DNA of 22,548 bases from Chloroflexota bacterium (lineage in GTDB: Bacteria; Chloroflexota; Ktedonobacteria; Ktedonobacterales; Ktedonobacteraceae), in NCBI GenBank assembly GCA_902812455.1, contig CADDZH010000088.1:1-22548 (forward strand). The letters run 5' to 3'. The translations under genes were made by a program, and so were the position numbers. Of this stretch, positions 21,641 to 22,548 are shown one piece after another; position 1 is the stretch's first letter, and every line of letters starts with the position of its first letter. The notes below the pieces were generated by a model. It searched no databases. It was not told where the DNA came from and saw only the letters and a list, made by a program, of their open reading frames with translations.

Positions 21641-22548
21641 ATGGCTAAAGCACAAAACTCACCCAATGAGGACCAATCGCGTGGCTCCGACGAGCAACAG
21701 TCCTCTGGTACGCACTCGGCGGCTTCCTCAATGCGCGCACAAGCATCAAGTGAACACGATGCCTTCGCGGAAGACGATATCCCGGAGGATGATGCAACGG
21801 GGTGGAGCGCGCAGTTTGTCGCCCCGTTCCAGCCATCTGGGCCGCTGCCTCCCACGAATCAGCAGGCAGCCCCGGCAAGTACGAACATGCCTGGCGTACC
21901 GGCGCAGGGGAGAACAAGGCTGGGGCGATTTCCCATACTCAAGGTGGTCCTGATCAGTGCGCTCATCGGGCTGGCTGCCGGGTTCCTCGCGCTATCGGTC
22001 TTCGCACAGCCAGCATCTCACCTGAACCCCACGGCAAAGAATCCCCCGCATGGATCCCAGGTGGCACATTCAGCGCCAACGGCCAGGCCGAAGCACACCG
22101 TTCAGGCGAAGCCAACTCCGACCAAAACCACAGCCACCCCACCGGCAACGCCTCAGGGTGACTGGATACCTTCGGCGCAAACCCTGCAGCAGCTCGGGTG
22201 GACGGCAGTCGGCCTTTCGACGGCAGATGCCATTGAGGCCGAGCGAACCGCCTGGACTTTCACCGACCGCGAGATGAGCCTGGACTGGCGGAACGTGGGA
22301 ACACGAGAGGAGCATGGCGGCACGTTTACCGCTGCGGTGTTTCTCCTGACGCCCAATGCCAGGGTGCGGTTTTTCCAGAACGATGTGCGCGTGATGAACG
22401 ATGTGCTCTTTGACCGGATGGAGCAGGAGCAGTTGGTTCAGGAGATGGTCAATGCCCAGCCGCGCCTTGTCCAGTTCCAGGTAGAGGGCCAGCAGGAGTT
22501 TGCCTGGGTCGATGTATCTTTCGAACTCTGGCAGTCCCGGCTCGACCC
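21641..22548 (+). CDS. Single-pass surface protein, partial (runs off window)
   Basis: The frame is open for 302 codons to the window edge. The N-terminus (1-95) is acidic, Ser/Gln/Pro-rich and probably cytoplasmic. A membrane helix lies at about 98-122 (ILKVVLISALIGLAAGFLAL), then a Thr/Pro-rich stalk (123-173), then an outer domain starting at WIPSAQTLQQLGW and including TFTAAVFLLTPNARVRFF and VEGQQEFAWVDVSFELW. GGAAGGA lies 10 nt before the ATG. The topology matches the FG-GAP-like and baseplate-like proteins at 16944-19372. It may be a component of a transfer or surface apparatus, but no family is recognised. Confidence 0.7.
   Translation, partial: MAKAQNSPNEDQSRGSDEQQSSGTHSAASSMRAQASSEHDAFAEDDIPEDDATGWSAQFVAPFQPSGPLPPTNQQAAPASTNMPGVPAQGRTRLGRFPILKVVLISALIGLAAGFLALSVFAQPASHLNPTAKNPPHGSQVAHSAPTARPKHTVQAKPTPTKTTATPPATPQGDWIPSAQTLQQLGWTAVGLSTADAIEAERTAWTFTDREMSLDWRNVGTREEHGGTFTAAVFLLTPNARVRFFQNDVRVMNDVLFDRMEQEQLVQEMVNAQPRLVQFQVEGQQEFAWVDVSFELWQSRLD

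Overview
The window looks like a Ktedonobacteria-type Chloroflexota chromosome. This is inferred from gene families and from dispersed palindromic repeats (the CCTGAGCGAAGCGAAGGAT type and others), not from a marker gene. It splits at a tRNA-Asp gene (14324-14397) into a chromosomal half and a half that looks like an integrated mobile element.

Left half (1-14323). A membrane-anchored STAND/NB-ARC ATPase with TPR repeats (49-2388) is followed by about 580 bp of repeat-rich DNA. Next come a DUF4139/MuiA-like protein (2968-4602) whose stop codon touches a probable 87-bp MITE, a small membrane protein behind a clear promoter and a 26-bp perfect palindrome, a DinB-like protein, a PAP2 phosphatase, a GlsB/YeaQ-like protein, a membrane protein with a long low-complexity tail, a DedA protein with a Pro/Gln-rich tail, a pentapeptide-repeat protein, a DUF3303-like protein, a 43-aa ORF coupled to a RibD_C-type reductase, and an NRAMP-like transporter with a PRC-barrel-like N-terminal domain and altered metal-site motifs. 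These are mostly single genes with their own ribosome binding sites. The intergenic regions are full of hairpin repeats.

Right half (14324-22548). tRNA-Asp has a consensus promoter. The C-terminal codons of a convergent large serine recombinase are read from the antisense of the tRNA 3' half, which marks a likely element end. Upstream of that recombinase lie a 128-aa serine-recombinase catalytic domain without a DNA-binding domain and a possible small overlapping ORF. Further upstream on the same strand are a frameshifted baseplate-J/gp47-like membrane protein, an FG-GAP-like single-pass membrane protein and a 44-aa ORF, all behind one candidate promoter (19831-19859). Divergent from this run is a small HTH regulator whose leader can fold to hide its Shine-Dalgarno sequence. 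A decayed IS605-type TnpB fragment with its 3' hairpin abuts the HTH stop codon. An Uma2-type nuclease-fold protein follows, and then a single-pass surface protein that runs off the window. The other end of the element is not in the window.

The main points for follow-up are the tRNA-Asp element with paired serine recombinases and surface-type cargo, the hairpin-sequestered HTH start, the PRC-NRAMP fusion with non-canonical metal ligands, and a repeat family whose copies in this window show compensatory stem changes around a GNA-type mini-hairpin.
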